From: Hevea brasiliensis
Taxonomy: Eukaryota; Streptophyta; Magnoliopsida; Malpighiales; Euphorbiaceae
Assembly (NCBI RefSeq): GCF_030052815.1
Contig: NC_079499.1
Location: 83,987,183-84,051,182, forward strand
Direction: 5' to 3'
DNA: 64,000 bases
In this document: positions 32,694-45,351 of the stretch, piece by piece
Layout of the letters: every line of letters begins with the position of its first letter
Position numbering within the stretch: position 1 is the first letter of the stretch
The notes under the pieces: generated by a model
Database searches by the model: none
Told to the model about the DNA's origin: nothing
Seen by the model: only the letters and a program-made list of their open reading frames with translations
Program-made: the position numbers and the translations under genes

Positions 32694-35600
32694 TGTGACA
32701 CCCCTTACCCGTCTACAGTATAGTCGAGCAAGATATGCCACACAGTGTACCGGAACACCATATTTTATTTCAATTATTTTTTTTTATCCTTCCTTAATTT
32801 ATTTCTTCATGGTTATGAAGTGCAATTATGAAATTTAACTCATTTAAGTCATTTATTAAAATTATAAATTTATTTGAGCTTTCGAAAATTTTATAGAAAA
32901 TCCAGCAGAGTACTGGCTAAAAATGGAGAAAATAATTCTTCGGAACCTGTGAAAAACACTTCCTATACATTTTCAATCATTCTCAAACTCCAATAACCAT
33001 CAACATGGTCTTAACAATTCTCAACATTCACAATCATCTCAAGTTTTCAACATGAATCCACAATTTCATTCAAATTCAAAATCAAATTTAATTTCATGAA
33101 GATATTTTCAAATTATATTAATTAACAAAATTTCACAAAATATGTACATCAACTTATGATTACATAAATTTACTATTTACATGAGTTCATAATTTACAAT
33201 TCATAAAATACTACCCATTACAAAATGCAAAAACAAAATTTCAAAAGGGACCTAAAGGTCCTACCACTGATGCACTGTAGATGAGAGGTGACTCTGACTC
33301 TAGGCAGATCTGTGACCTCACCCAGTCTGTGGTCCGCTAGGCTCTCTGTCTGTCTCTCCATAACCTACACATGGAAAAAAGTGACGCGCTAAGCAATAAT
33401 GCTTAGTGGTGCCAATAATAAAATAAAAAGAACTAAAAGAAATTAAATATGCAGTGTGTATATTGATGTCTCATGCAGACAAATTTTTGGTTATTATTTG
33501 TAGTTTTATTTATTTGGCACTTGTTATATCCATTATTTCATTAAATTTATCAACTTTCATTTTTTTTTATGGTTGCCCAAGTAACCTATACTGGATGACT
33601 GGACTGGATAAACGAGTAAACTAGCATTGGGTACCAAATGCCTCAGGCCGTCACACTATCGATCACATATGTATCTCCCGGTGTGCAATAGAATAGCTAA
33701 TAAGCTATAATTATTATTAAGCACAAGGCCAAGTATCACCATAATAACAGAATGGCTAAAAGCCATAAAATCATAGAATGGCATAATGCCATGTGCAGTA
33801 CTGCTAACTGAACCCTATTAGCATGCCAGCCTATCCAAACCAATCTTAGTAGGTGTACTTAAAGGAGCGGAAGCATAAAAAACACAAGTTTATATCATTG
33901 AATTCAAAAATTTTTACCTAGGATCATATGCATCATGTAAGATTTTTTGTTATCTATTTGATTTCAATGATGAACAACATATTAAAACTCTTTTAATATG
34001 TTTTTGGATCTGTATTGGCCATTTAAGATTTTAGAATTAATCAGATTAATTTTAGAACCCTAGATTAAATCAAGAACAAATACACTAATCTCTTGATGTA
34101 CTGCAGTGTATTTGTACCTTTGGGATGCATCTTTAGGACACCAAATGTTGTCCCTCTAGCTTATCCACACCAAGATCACCTATGGCAACCCTTGAACAGC
34201 TTCTAAAGCTTTTTTTATTAATTAGAAAATCAAGTTTTGCCTTTTAAGAGATTAAAGATGTAAACAGGACACTAAAAACAATTTCTAGTATTTTTAATTC
34301 AAGAGATTGTTTGTTAATCTCTTGGAATTGATGAGAGATGAAGAATAACAGAGAATGGGAGCCTCAAGGGTGGCGGCACAAAGGAGGCAGCAGCTGATTG
34401 TTATTTTTCTTTTTCATAACAACACTTATATAGCTAGGTCACCACTTAAAACCCTTGCCACATTTCACCTTCTGATTGGCTCTAGGTTTAAATTGACCCA
34501 ATCACATTATGCCAAGTGTCAAACCTATATTTAATCTTAATTTTAATCATCTTACATGATTAAAAGACATTTGGCAAGCTTATGTGTGGTGCCATGTGTC
34601 ACCATCTCATGGTGCCACATGTCACCCTGTGAAATGACCAAAATGCCCCTGTGTCTTAATTTTGAGTTCTCAACCCAAAATAATTATTTCTCTTCTTCTA
34701 ATCAATTTATATCAAATATAAATTAATTAATTAATCTTTATTAATTAATTTCTCATTAATTAAATTCATATTTAAACACTTTAAATATAAATTTAACTTA
34801 TGCTATACATCCAATAACCTAGATTTGGTTTCAAATCATGCCAGGGACTTTGAAATCTAATTGCAAGCCAAACCTATTTAATTAATCAATTAAACTCTTT
34901 AATTAATTAATTAAATCATATTTAATTTGGTGATTACTTGTGTATGTGTGTGACTTACTAGGCTGATCACTAACTGGTAATGAGACATGATATCAACTCT
35001 TAATATCATCAGAACTCTTTTTTACCATAAATGATTTCTCTAAATCATTTTATGCACCTCATAGACCATTGTTAACACCTAGCATAGCATGTCATGGCCA
35101 CCCAATTAGTAATAAGGTTTACCTTAAATGAACCTATAATCATATGTTACCATGCACTAGAATCTACAAAATCCCAACCCAAGCTAGAGTCATGGTTTAT
35201 GTCAAACCCCATTTGCTATGAATATTATGTTCTCTTTTAATTCCAGTTTTTGATTAAAAGATTTTCTCATCAGAAACTCTTTTCTGATTAAATCTATCTG
35301 TCCTGGCCAGGAACTTGAAACATCAAGAATAATTAAATGAACATAGGATTTTATCTCTATTTACTTAGAGGAACAGATTCCATCTTGATCAGCACCTACC
35401 TCAATATATAACTAGTAGGAGCCGACACATGCCCATATACCCATACATAGTACAAGTATGAAAGCAGTATCAAACTCAAACCACCTATATACAAGATAAT
35501 TGTGCTATCTTAGGTCTAAAGATTATATGCACTGATATGATTTATGACAATACATTGACAAGAGTAAACTCCATGTGCTTGTCATAAGTGTTACTGGTTC

Positions 35601-36924
35601 GACCTACTTATCATGTATAAGTGCCTATCATGTTTGTTATATGGCATGAGACTCACCATTTCATTTTATTTACATCTCATATAAATAACTTGGGAACAAA
35701 CATTATTACAATTTTTTTGGATAAGTCATATTCTTATTGTGAAGTATCCTCGATTGTGAACCTATTTATGATACTTTGTGCTAGAAATACTGTCACTCAT
35801 ATTCTTAACAACTTAAGAATATGATTTCTAACAAAATATCAATGGACCTTTTCTATTACACATAAATATATTATGTAAACAGAAAAGTGAAAATGCATTT
35901 TATTAATAAAATATATACAAGATACATACTAAATAATATGCTCTAGGGCAAACTACTAACAGTACTAGGGCACATTACCAAGTTATTGATTGAATTTTCA
36001 TACTTTACATGTAAGGTTACTATTCATTTTACTATTTAGGTCAAATTATTGACTTTCCAATGCAAAATAGCTACATAATTCCTAATCACATGAATTTACC
36101 ACATTTTGGTTCCCAAAAGTATTGGCATTAGTTGTCAATCCATACTTCTAACCAATGGTGAGTAAATCAAAATTTTCAATTTTCGTTGCTAGAGTTCACT
36201 GTTCCATTAGGCCATTCTACAGTGAGAATTTGGCCAAATGTTATTCATCAAATTTGTTCCTTGTTATGTCTAGTTACATTTCACTTTTTGAATCACTCCA
36301 TTTGGAGTTTTGTAGCTCAAGTTATGGCCTAAACACCATAACTGGCTGGATTGTAATTTTTCCAGAATTTCTGGGCAGAATCAATTTTGCAATTTTTGTA
36401 CACTGACTGCAGGTCAGTTTTTGGACATGTTATGGTCAAAATTTGGGTTTGTTTTCTTCAAGAAAGTTGTAGGGCTATGTCTCAGATTTGAACTGGTAAA
36501 AATTCAGGTTAAATGGACCTTTCTACAGTGAGTTATGACCAAATAAATGAACACTGTTCATTTAGTCATTTTGCCCAGGCAGAATGTAAGTCACCCAGAT
36601 TTGGTCAATTTTTAGGACATCCCATGTTTAGTTTCTGGACAGAGCTCCTTCACCAAAATTGTGCCATTATGAGTCTAATTTCATGTTCAATTGGCCTTGC
36701 ACCAATTGAACCTACACAACCCAAGTTAGAGCTGCCCAAACATGTTGGACTCACATCTAGACCTACAGGGCACTCAAGACAGCACACCCAACCTCAAATC
36801 CCAAGCTGCCATTCACTTCAATTCCTCATTATACTAAGCCAAATGGTCACTAATTGACCATTAAAACTTCCATTTACCCATACATAAGCAGAATCCAGAG
36901 TTTTCCCCCAACCCCTAACTCTAA
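32694..36924 (-). repeat. Tekay-like 3' LTR E2, left part (interrupted)
   Basis: Plus-strand left end TGTGACACCCCTTACCC. It continues to 33859, is interrupted by a copia solo LTR (33860-35961), resumes at 35967 and is cut again at 36925 by the chromovirus; the remainder is 52286-53418. Hairpin block CTAAGCA/TGCTTAG at 33389-33406. The LTR is assigned as a 3' LTR because its other part is followed by a purine-rich tract. Confidence 0.75.
33860..35961 (-). mobile_element. Copia-type solo LTR with GTACT target duplication
   Basis: Minus strand begins TGTTAGTAGTTTGCCC (35961) and ends GCTCCTTTA (33860). Flanks are GTACT at 33855-33859 and GTACT at 35962-35966, a perfect 5-bp target duplication. 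The terminal TTTA is probably a mutated TTCA, since the related fragment at 10525-11610 ends TTCA. There is no internal region or primer site, so it is a solo LTR of about 2.1 kb left by LTR-LTR recombination. The copia call rests on the style of the LTR start. Confidence 0.75.
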
Positions 36925-39900
36925 TGTCACACCTTACCCCTCTGTAAGGCATAACATGATCCCGTAGAATACCGAATGAACTACCAAACTTCACCTACCG
37001 ATAACTCATTAAGTACCCTATAAGGGATTTTAAACAATTTTCTTACTTTTGACAAGTGGTGAGCATTTTCTAATAGGTATTTAAAACATATGATTAAAAG
37101 TAAATCTAGTTAATATTTTTGGTCCATTTTGTTTTTCCGTAAATTTTATAAAAATTTTGATAGAGTTCTGTCTGTATTTTGAAAAACCAGTTCTTCAAAT
37201 ACCTGTACAAAGCACTTCTAAAAATTGTTCTCAACAACTACTTCAATTTCACAATCAAACTCAATCCATTTCAATCAATTTCTCAAGTTCAAAATTCAAT
37301 AATCCTCAAAATACTAGCAATATATTTCATTCAAATTAAATAAAAATAGTTCCACTCATATTTCATTAAAGACAAAACAATTTATACACATCCTTACAAA
37401 TTTATATCAAAAGAAACACAAACTAAACTTTATTACAAACTTCATACAAATTTTTGTACAAGCTGCTCAAGACCCATTTACATGTCCATACATTTATATG
37501 CAATACATACATCAAAAGAAATATTTACAATTAGGGTATAAATTATACCCGATAGCTTCAAAACAGGAAGATCCTCAATCCTTAGCAGCTCAGTCTGCTG
37601 CTCTTCTAGTCTCTGTATCTGCGACAGCAATAGAAGCTATCGCTGAGTACTAGGACTCAGTGGTGCACAACATACTAAAATAATCTTTATGCAAAACTTA
37701 AATCACATTTATTCAAAAATTTGGCTAAACATGAGAATTAAGTACAAATCATGCATTATGAGATTTTAAATGCAAACCAAGTTCATTTCAAAGTATCAAA
37801 ACACATTTTAGAAACCCACAGTTAAATCATGCCATTCGAAACAAATAAAATCTCAATAGCCAGAGGCTAAAGAGAAATCACATCACAAGGCTAGCTAGCT
37901 CAAATATATGGATATCCATTCACATCCTCTTCTACTGGCACACCTCAACACTTCTCCAGAGAAGGAATCAAAATTCGAAACTAATTACCCCCACTAGTCA
38001 TGCTAGTGAGGTGTTCAAATATATGGTCATGACACTGTGGTTTCAAAACTTATTTTAACAATTTGCTAAACATTGTCATTTCAAATATACACAGTAACTT
38101 TCAACAATTTAAGTCAAAACATCATAACTAATGTCACAAATAAATTTTCAATAATTCAAAGCAAATGTAAAATACATATTTCATTCACTTTATCACTACA
38201 TTTTAAAGCATAGTGATGTTGTGCACAAACCTCAAGCGAGTCGCCCCTTAGCCTCGACTCGGTTCCTCGGGTTCCTTCCTGATATTCTTTTCAACTGAAA
38301 CACATAATTTTACAATGTTTCAGTACTAGAACTTAACATAAATCCAAAATAAATTTAGCCTCATTTTTACCTAGCTCTAACGTGCTAAACTAGACGTTCT
38401 TGAAATTTTGTGCTTCGGGTTACTATTCACTACACTATTCAAGTCAATTTGTTGACTTTCTAAGGCTTAATAGGTATGGGAATTCCAACTTCATCCACAT
38501 ACCACATTTTGGTCACTAAACTTGTTGGTTTTGGTCATTTTCTCAAAACTTAGGTCTTTTAGGCAAAATTGCCAAATTTTTAGTTTTGGTGTCCCTAATT
38601 GTACTGTTTCATTGGTCAGTTTAATGTTGGAATTTGGCAAAACTTTCTTCATAGAAAATTTTTCCTATTGTCTCAAGTTTATTCTCCTTTTTGAATCACC
38701 CCAATTGGAGTTTTGTAGCTCAAGTTATAAGCAAATTACGTTTACTGTTCATGCTGCAGAATTTGGTTCTGCAGATTTATTGGTCCAACTTCATTCAGTA
38801 ATTTGATCAAGTTAGGTCCATAATTTGGTCTAACTTTCTTCATATGAAATGTTCTTCTATTCCTTAGGTTTCTATTGGTTCAAGAATCACCTAAATCGGA
38901 GTTTTCTAGAGAGAGTTATAGCCATTAAAACTTTACTGTTCAAATGGAAAATCTGCAGTCTACAGATTCAGGTCACCAACTTTGCTCAGTAATTTGATTG
39001 GGTTAATGGCATAGTTTGGGTTGGTGTTCTTCATGAAAGTTTTAGGTCTATATCTCATCTAACCACTGGTAAAAGTTCAGGTCATTTTGACCTGCCTAGG
39101 TCGAGTTATGACCAAATGAACAAATACTGTTCATTTGGTCAGCTTGTGCAGAGGCAGTCTGCGATTTTCCGACTTCGGTCACTTTGTTCACTAGGTTTTA
39201 GTCACTTTTTGGGCAGGCTTCCTAAATGAAAATTGTGTCATTTAGTGCCTATTTTCATCCCCAATTGGTCCCATATCAATTGGACTTGTAAAATTTAATT
39301 TTTGGTGCCTCAAAGTTGACTTTTGGTCATAGTGCATACCCAATCCGAATTTGACTTTGATTCAAACACTTCTAACACACTTAATTAGGTCACAAATGGT
39401 CATTTCTTTCCTTAAATTAAGTCAAAGACATCATTTACCAATTTCTTAAATTTTCTCCCAAAACCCTAAGGGTCAAGAACCCAAATTCCTCAATTTCCTC
39501 AATTCATGAATTCTAAGTGTACAAGTCTCACTTACTTACTCAATCAAGCATGAGTACCTCTTTAATTCTAATAATTTCTATCAAACCCTAATTAATTTCA
39601 TGCTGACCAACTTTCATAAAGCTTCATATATGAGTGATTTCTTGAGTTTTTATGTAATTTGCTACTTATTCAAGCTCATTTCTATGCATTTTACTCAAAT
39701 TAAGTTAGAAAGAGGGACTTACTTGTTGAGCAGAATTTGTAATTCCAAATCTTCACTTCTTTTTGATCCTTCTTATTTCAAATCTCTCTATCAAAGCCAA
39801 AGAGCAAGACCTTACTTGGTGAGTATGAAATTTGTGAAGAAATAATAGGGTTTAAGAAGCTTAAATGACCATTAATGGAGGAAATTGAAAAGAAAAAGAA

Positions 39901-40578
39901 AGAGAAAAGAATGGGAGCCGGCTGAATTTTTTTAGGGAAGAAGAAATGACTTTTCCTTCTAATTTTTTAGGTTTTTTAAGTGAAATTTTATGTATTTGAC
40001 TTGGTCAAAAAAGTTAGGAAATTAAAATTGATTTTTGACATCAAAATGATGTCATCCACATGATGCAATAAACCTTTTTCTTTTCTTTTTCAATTTTCTT
40101 AAATTTTTCATTAGTTCTTTAATCTAATCTTGATTCAAAAATTTTTATTTTCTCCGATTTTATTGGACAGTTAGGTTAGGAGTCAGCTCTCGGAGTCAAT
40201 TGACCAAATTACCCCTCGCCGGTTCATCCCGGTAATTATTTGACTGACTTAATAATTCTTTTTCGTGATTTTCTCTTTTCCACTGTGTTCGTAATGATCC
40301 TAAGGATCGCAGCGTCACATTTTACAGTTTGAAATTTGAGTTTAAAATGACTTCGCAGTCTTCCCGAGAAGGTCACCCATCGCTGTGACTCTCGGCTCGT
40401 TTAACTTCTTATGTTCTATTTTTCTTGTTTATACTTAACTAATTGGACATTACTAATTATTTGTGTTTATAGCTTCTCTAGTTATTTTAAGTGTGGTTCT
40501 AATCCCATTAATTGTCTGGACCGACACCGGTCACCGGAACAGTGAAATCTACCAGGCTATGCAAACGGGGGTGTTACA
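36925..40578 (-). repeat. 3' LTR of the chromovirus (L2, 3.65 kb)
   Basis: Minus strand starts TGTAACACCCCCG (40578) and ends GGGTAAGGTGTGACA (36925). It is preceded by the purine-rich tract. Hairpin block CTGAGT/ACTCAG at 37643-37660, about 720 bp from the LTR 3' end. Small open frames within it are not supported as genes. Confidence 0.9.
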
Positions 40579-40594
40579 ATTCTCCCCCCCTTAA
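40579..40594 (-). promoter_or_regulatory. Polypurine tract of the chromovirus
   Basis: Minus strand TTAAGGGGGGGAGAAT directly precedes the LTR start TGTAACACC. It primes plus-strand DNA synthesis in this type of element. Confidence 0.85.
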
Positions 40595-40625
40595 AATAAA
40601 TTTCGTCTCGAAATTTTACCTGGTA

Positions 40626-41890
40626 CTAATCTCTGAATAGCTGTGGGTGCTGTCTCCTCATGTCCTCTTCTCATTCCCAAGTAGCCTCCTGGCCTGAATG
40701 ATGGTTCGACAGCACCTTTACCAACGGTATCTGCTTGTTCCATAGCTGCTTCACCTCATAAGCCAGAATCTCTATGGGTTCTTCTTCATATGTGAGGTCT
40801 GGATTCACTTTAATTTCCTCTACTGGTAGTACATGAGATGGGTCTGATCGATACCTCCTCAACATAGACACATGGAAGACATTATGTATCTTCTCTAACT
40901 CTGGAGGTAGTGCCAAACGATATGCCAAAGGACCCACTCTTTCCAGAACCTCATATGGCCCAATAAAGCAAGGACTCAGTTTCCCCTTTCTGTCGAATCT
41001 CATAATTCTCTTCTAAGGAGAAACTTTGAGGAAAACTTTCTCATCCACTGCATACTCAATATCTCTTCTCTTCAAATCAATGTAGGACTTATGACGGTCT
41101 GATGCAGTCTTAAGTCGATCTCGGATCACCCTAATTTTCTCTTCAGTGTGCTGAACAATTTCGGGTCCAATCATCTTTCTTTCACTCACGTCATCCCAAC
41201 ACAACGAGGTTCTACATTTTCTGCCATACAAAGCTTCATATGGAGGCATTCCAATGCTTGATTGGTAGCTGTTGTTGTAAGCAAACTCAATCAAAGGCAA
41301 GTGTGTATCCCAACTGCCCTCAAACTCAATCACACAAGCCTGTAGCATGTCCTCTAAGATCTGAATTACCCTCTCTCGGTGGCCATGCATGCGTGGGTGG
41401 AATGCCCGTCTTGAAGTTCAATCCAGTTCCTAGGGCTCTCTGAAGACTACCCGAGAATCTAGAAGTGAACCTAGGATCTGCTCGACACGATGGATCTGGC
41501 ACTCCATGCGTCTCACAATCTCATCGATGTATAACTTGGCCAATCTTTCTAAAGCGTAGTCCATCGGTGGCGAGAAAATGAGCAGAACTTAGTTAGTGCA
41601 TGCGACAATGACCCATACTGCATCATGAATCTTCTGTGTCCTCGGAAGTCCCATCACAAAATCCATTATTATTCTTTCCCATTTCCATTCTGGTACTGGT
41701 AGTGGATGTAACAACCCAGTGGGTACTTGATGCTCTGCCTTCATTTGCTGACAAGTTAGGCATTTGGATACAAACTCTGCCACATCTCTTTTCATACCCA
41801 TCCACCAGTAATGCTCCTTTAGCCCCCTATACATTTTTGTGCCACCAGGGTGCATGGCAAAAGGAGACTCATGTGCTTCCTTCAAAATAA
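40626..41890 (-). pseudogene. pol: Integrase and chromodomain of the chromovirus gag-pol
   Basis: The integrase zinc finger is visible as [11 protein letters not shown]...[15 protein letters not shown] (HHCC). The core starts at [13 protein letters not shown] (first catalytic D). A TAG/TAA-type stop near 41589 and a decayed stretch (41391-41588) remove the middle of the core, including the second catalytic block. Sequence recovers at RERVIQILEDM, IEFAYNNSYQSSIGM and YEALYGRKC. The tail (41003-40626) has FIGPYEVLERVGPLAYRLAL, IHNVFHVSMLRRY and a chromodomain ending PLVKVLSNHHSGQEATWE. A TGA (40669-40671) cuts the last residues before the natural stop at 40626. Chromodomains direct such elements to heterochromatin. 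Confidence 0.88.
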
Positions 41891-44216
41891 TCTGCCTCAA
41901 ATCAACATCATTAGGAACACACATTCTGCCCTGGTGTCGCAATAGACCATCATCTCTTATTGAGAATTCTGGTTTCTTGCCCTGTCGGACTTCTTCCATC
42001 AACTTTTGATACTTCTGATCATTCTGAGCAGCCATTCTAAACTGATCAATCAACACTGGCTGTACATGCCATGCAACTGCTGTCCGCCCATCATCATTAA
42101 TCTCTAAGCTGGCATGCAATGATCTTAACTCATGTACCAAAGACAAAGGAGTAACTCGTAGACTTTCCATAGTCTTGCGACTTAAGGCATCAGCCACAAC
42201 ATTAGCTTTCCCTGGCTGATAGTCTATCAGAAAATCGTAGTCTTTTATCAACTTTAACCATCTCTTTTGTCTCAAATTCAGCTCTTTCTGGGTGCCCAAA
42301 TACTTCAAACTCTTATGATCTGTATAGAGGTAACACTTTTCCCCATACAAATAGTGCCTCCAGATCTTAAGAGCAAACAAAATAGCTGCAAGCTCCAAAT
42401 CATGTGTTGGATAGTTCCTCTCATGCGGTTTCAGCTGGCGTGATGCATAGGTAATGACATTTCGATCTTGCATTAATACACAGCCTAACCCATTGTGAGA
42501 AGCATCACTATAAACTGTGTATTCTTTACCCGGAATAGGTAAAGTCAGGACTGGAGCTTCAGTCAAACATTTCTTCAATTCATCAAAACTCTGTTGGCAT
42601 TTATCCGTCCACTGAAATTTTACATCTTTTCTAAGCAGCTTGGTCAATGGAGATGCCAACATGGAGAATCCCTTCAAAAATCTACAGTAGTATCCAGCTA
42701 AACCCAGAAAACTACGAATTTCTGTGACATTTCTGGGTGGCCTCCAATTAAGGACAGCTTCAATCTTACTTGGATCTACCTTGATGCCCTCTTCTGATAC
42801 TACATGCCCCAAGAAAGATATTTCTTTCAGCCAAAATTCACACTTCGACAATTTGGCATATAGCTGTTTCTCCCTCAAAGTCTGCAGTACAATCCGCAGA
42901 TGTCTATCATGCTCTTCTGCATTCCTCGAATAGACCAATATATCATCTATGAATACCACAACAAACTGGTCAAGGTATGGTCTGAAGATAGTGTTCATCA
43001 GATCCATAAAAGCAGCCAGAGCATTAGTTAACCCGAATGACATAACCAAAAACTCATAATAGCCATAGCGGGTTCTGAAGACAGTTTTAGGAATACTCTG
43101 CTCTTGTACTTTCAGCTGATAATAACCTGATCTCAGGTCAATTTTGGAGAACACAGCTGCACCCCTCAACTAATCAAACAAGTTATCAATGCGGAGCAAT
43201 GGATATCTGTTCTTTATAGTCACCTTATTCAACTGTCGATAATCAATACACAAGCGGAGAGTGCCATCCTTCTTCTTTACAAACAATACTGACGCTCCCC
43301 AAGGTGACACACTAGGGCGGATAAAGCCCTTGTCAAGCAGTTCTTGCAACTGCACTTTCAACTCTTTCAATTTTGCAGGTGCCATTCTATATGGCGTTAT
43401 GGAGATTGGATCCACACCAGGCATAACATCAATCTCAAACTGCACCTCTTTTTCTGGAGGTAATCCTAGCAATTCATCAGGAAACACATCCGGAAAATCA
43501 CATACAGTAGGGATGTCCCTTAGTGCTGGGATCCCCACTTGGGTGTCCATCACATGTGCTAAGTATGCTTCACACCCCTTTCTGATCATTCTTCTAGCTA
43601 GTGCAGCCGAAATGATATTTGATGGCAGTAAATGCCTCTCCCCATGTATTACCATATCACCGTACAGAGAGAGACCAAAAGTGACTATCTTTAGTCTACA
43701 GTCAATCATGGCATGATGCCTGGCTAACCAATCCATGCCCAAAATAATATCATAATCTCTGAAGGGCATTTCAATCAAGTCTAACAGGAAAAAATGTCCT
43801 TGGATCACCAAAGGACAGTCTCTATAAATTCTGTTGACCCGGACCTCTTGTCCTAACGGACTAGTTACTAGCACTTCAAAACCCATTTGCACACATGGAA
43901 CAGCAAGTGAACAGACTATGCTAGCACTAACATATGAATGGGTTAAACCCGGATCAAACAATACAAATACTTCTTGATCGGAGATAGAGAATATACCGGC
44001 TACAAAATCAGAAGTCTCAGCCTCTTCTCGCTGTCTCATTGAATAAACCCTGACTGAAGCACTCCCTTGTGCCGACTGACTAACTGTGCCCTGACTACCA
44101 GAAGTAGTGCCTCTACCTCTACCTCTTCCTCTGCCAACTGACTGTGAACCTCTGGGAGCAGGACTCTGAATAGATCCCTCGGCAGTAGTAGGAGCTGGAC
44201 CATATCTCGGAGCACT
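41891..44216 (-). pseudogene. pol: Protease, reverse transcriptase and RNase H of the chromovirus
   Basis: The aspartic protease motif near 43950 reads [10 protein letters not shown]; the catalytic D is kept but the usual D-S-G-A pattern is changed to DPGL. RT blocks follow: [19 protein letters not shown], an in-frame stop at 43170-43172 (after RIDNLFD), then [30 protein letters not shown] and the catalytic FIDD ([12 protein letters not shown], near 42947). RNase H shows [15 protein letters not shown] and TDHKSLKYL. From 43169 to the integrase the frame is open for over 500 codons, the longest open stretch in the window. The protease change and the stop make it non-functional. Confidence 0.9.
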
Positions 44217-45122
44217 AGTACAGTCTTTAGCCATATGGCCCTTGCCTCCGTAGTTAAAGCAGGCTCCAGTGGCCTAATAACACTCCCCCCCATGAATCTT
44301 GCCACAAGTCTCACAGAGGCGGGCAGAATGTGAACCCCTGCTCGACTGCTGACCAGACCTAGGGGGTCTCTGTCCAGAAAATCTGCCCCTACCAAATCTT
44401 CCACCTCGACCCCTGCTGGGTCCATTAAATTTCTTCTTTTTCCCAGAAGTCCCACCAGAACTCGGCTCTACTGACTTTTCTCCCTTGTCTTTCTCTGATT
44501 TCTCAGCTTTCTCTGATTTTTCTTTCACTGGGGTTGCTTCTGATTCTATTCTTTCCAACTCAAGTGCTTGAGACATGAGCTCTGAGAAGTTGCTGTGTCG
44601 GAATCCCACAACTTGCATCCTTATGCTGGGCTTCAAACCCATCTCAAATCTCTTGCACCTTGCCTTGCTGGTAGTAAGGAGACTCCCAGCATAATGACTT
44701 AAGAAGGAGAACTCCCTCTCATACACTGCCACTGTTCTGTTGCCTTGTTTTAGACTCAGAAACTCTTGTAACTTCTGATCAACATATGTATCTGGGATGT
44801 ATTTCTGTCTAAACTCTCTGATGAAGTCATCCCAGGTCAGCACTGGTGGTTCAGCTAAGCTGTGGGGGATGGTCTTCCACCAATCATATGCATCCCCTTA
44901 TAGTAGAGACACAGAATACTCAAACTTCAGTTCATCTTGGCAGTGCAGCTTCTTAAATACTCTGTCCATTCTTTTAAGCCACTGCTCTGCCTCTAAAGGG
45001 TCCACTATACCCTTAAATTCTGCAGCCCCATACTTCAGTAATTTATCATATTGTCTGGCTGGAGGCAGTGGTTGTGCCACAGGTGTTTGGGGTGGAGCTT
45101 GAGCAGGCATACCCCCAGCCAT
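44217..45122 (-). pseudogene. gag: Gag of the chromovirus with broken zinc knuckle
   Basis: Starts MAGGMPAQAPPQTPV (45122). Core motifs follow: FKGIVDPLEAEQWLKRMDRV, then a TAA near 44896 in front of GDAYDWWKTI, WDDFIREFRQKYIP, FLSLKQGNRTVAVYEREF and SKARCKRFEMGLKP. After a basic R/G-rich linker comes an in-frame TAG after CETCGKIHGGECY. The following knuckle reads [14 protein letters not shown], with tyrosine (TAC) where the second cysteine (TGC) is expected, so zinc binding would be lost. Confidence 0.88.
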
Positions 45123-45351
45123 TTATTGAAACATTGCAGCCATCTGGCATGCGGCATGCGAAACTGCGGCATTTGTGGGTGCAGTGTCTTGACCCACTAA
45201 CATTCGGTAAAGCGAGGGCTTCCTTGTGCTTGACTTCAGCAATTTGCTCAATCGGCGATCCCCTTCTTCCATTTCAGGCTGAAGTTAGGGTATCTCCTGA
45301 ACAAGTAACACAAGGAGATTTCCCTCCGTTAGTTCATATTCAAGATGTAAT

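Noticed and set aside
36513..36857. 114-codon open frame on the plus strand
   Set aside because: It lies inside LTR E2, with a similar broken frame in E1 (23451-23696). Runs of LTR sequence can stay open by chance, and no domain is recognised.
39600..39845. Small open frame (81 codons) conserved with 51276-51545
   Set aside because: The two places are the 3' and 5' LTRs of one element, so sharing is expected from LTR duplication. No known domain and no constraint can be shown.
43261..43716. 151-codon plus-strand open frame
   Set aside because: It is the complement of conserved reverse transcriptase and protease-RT linker codons of the chromovirus; a shadow frame.
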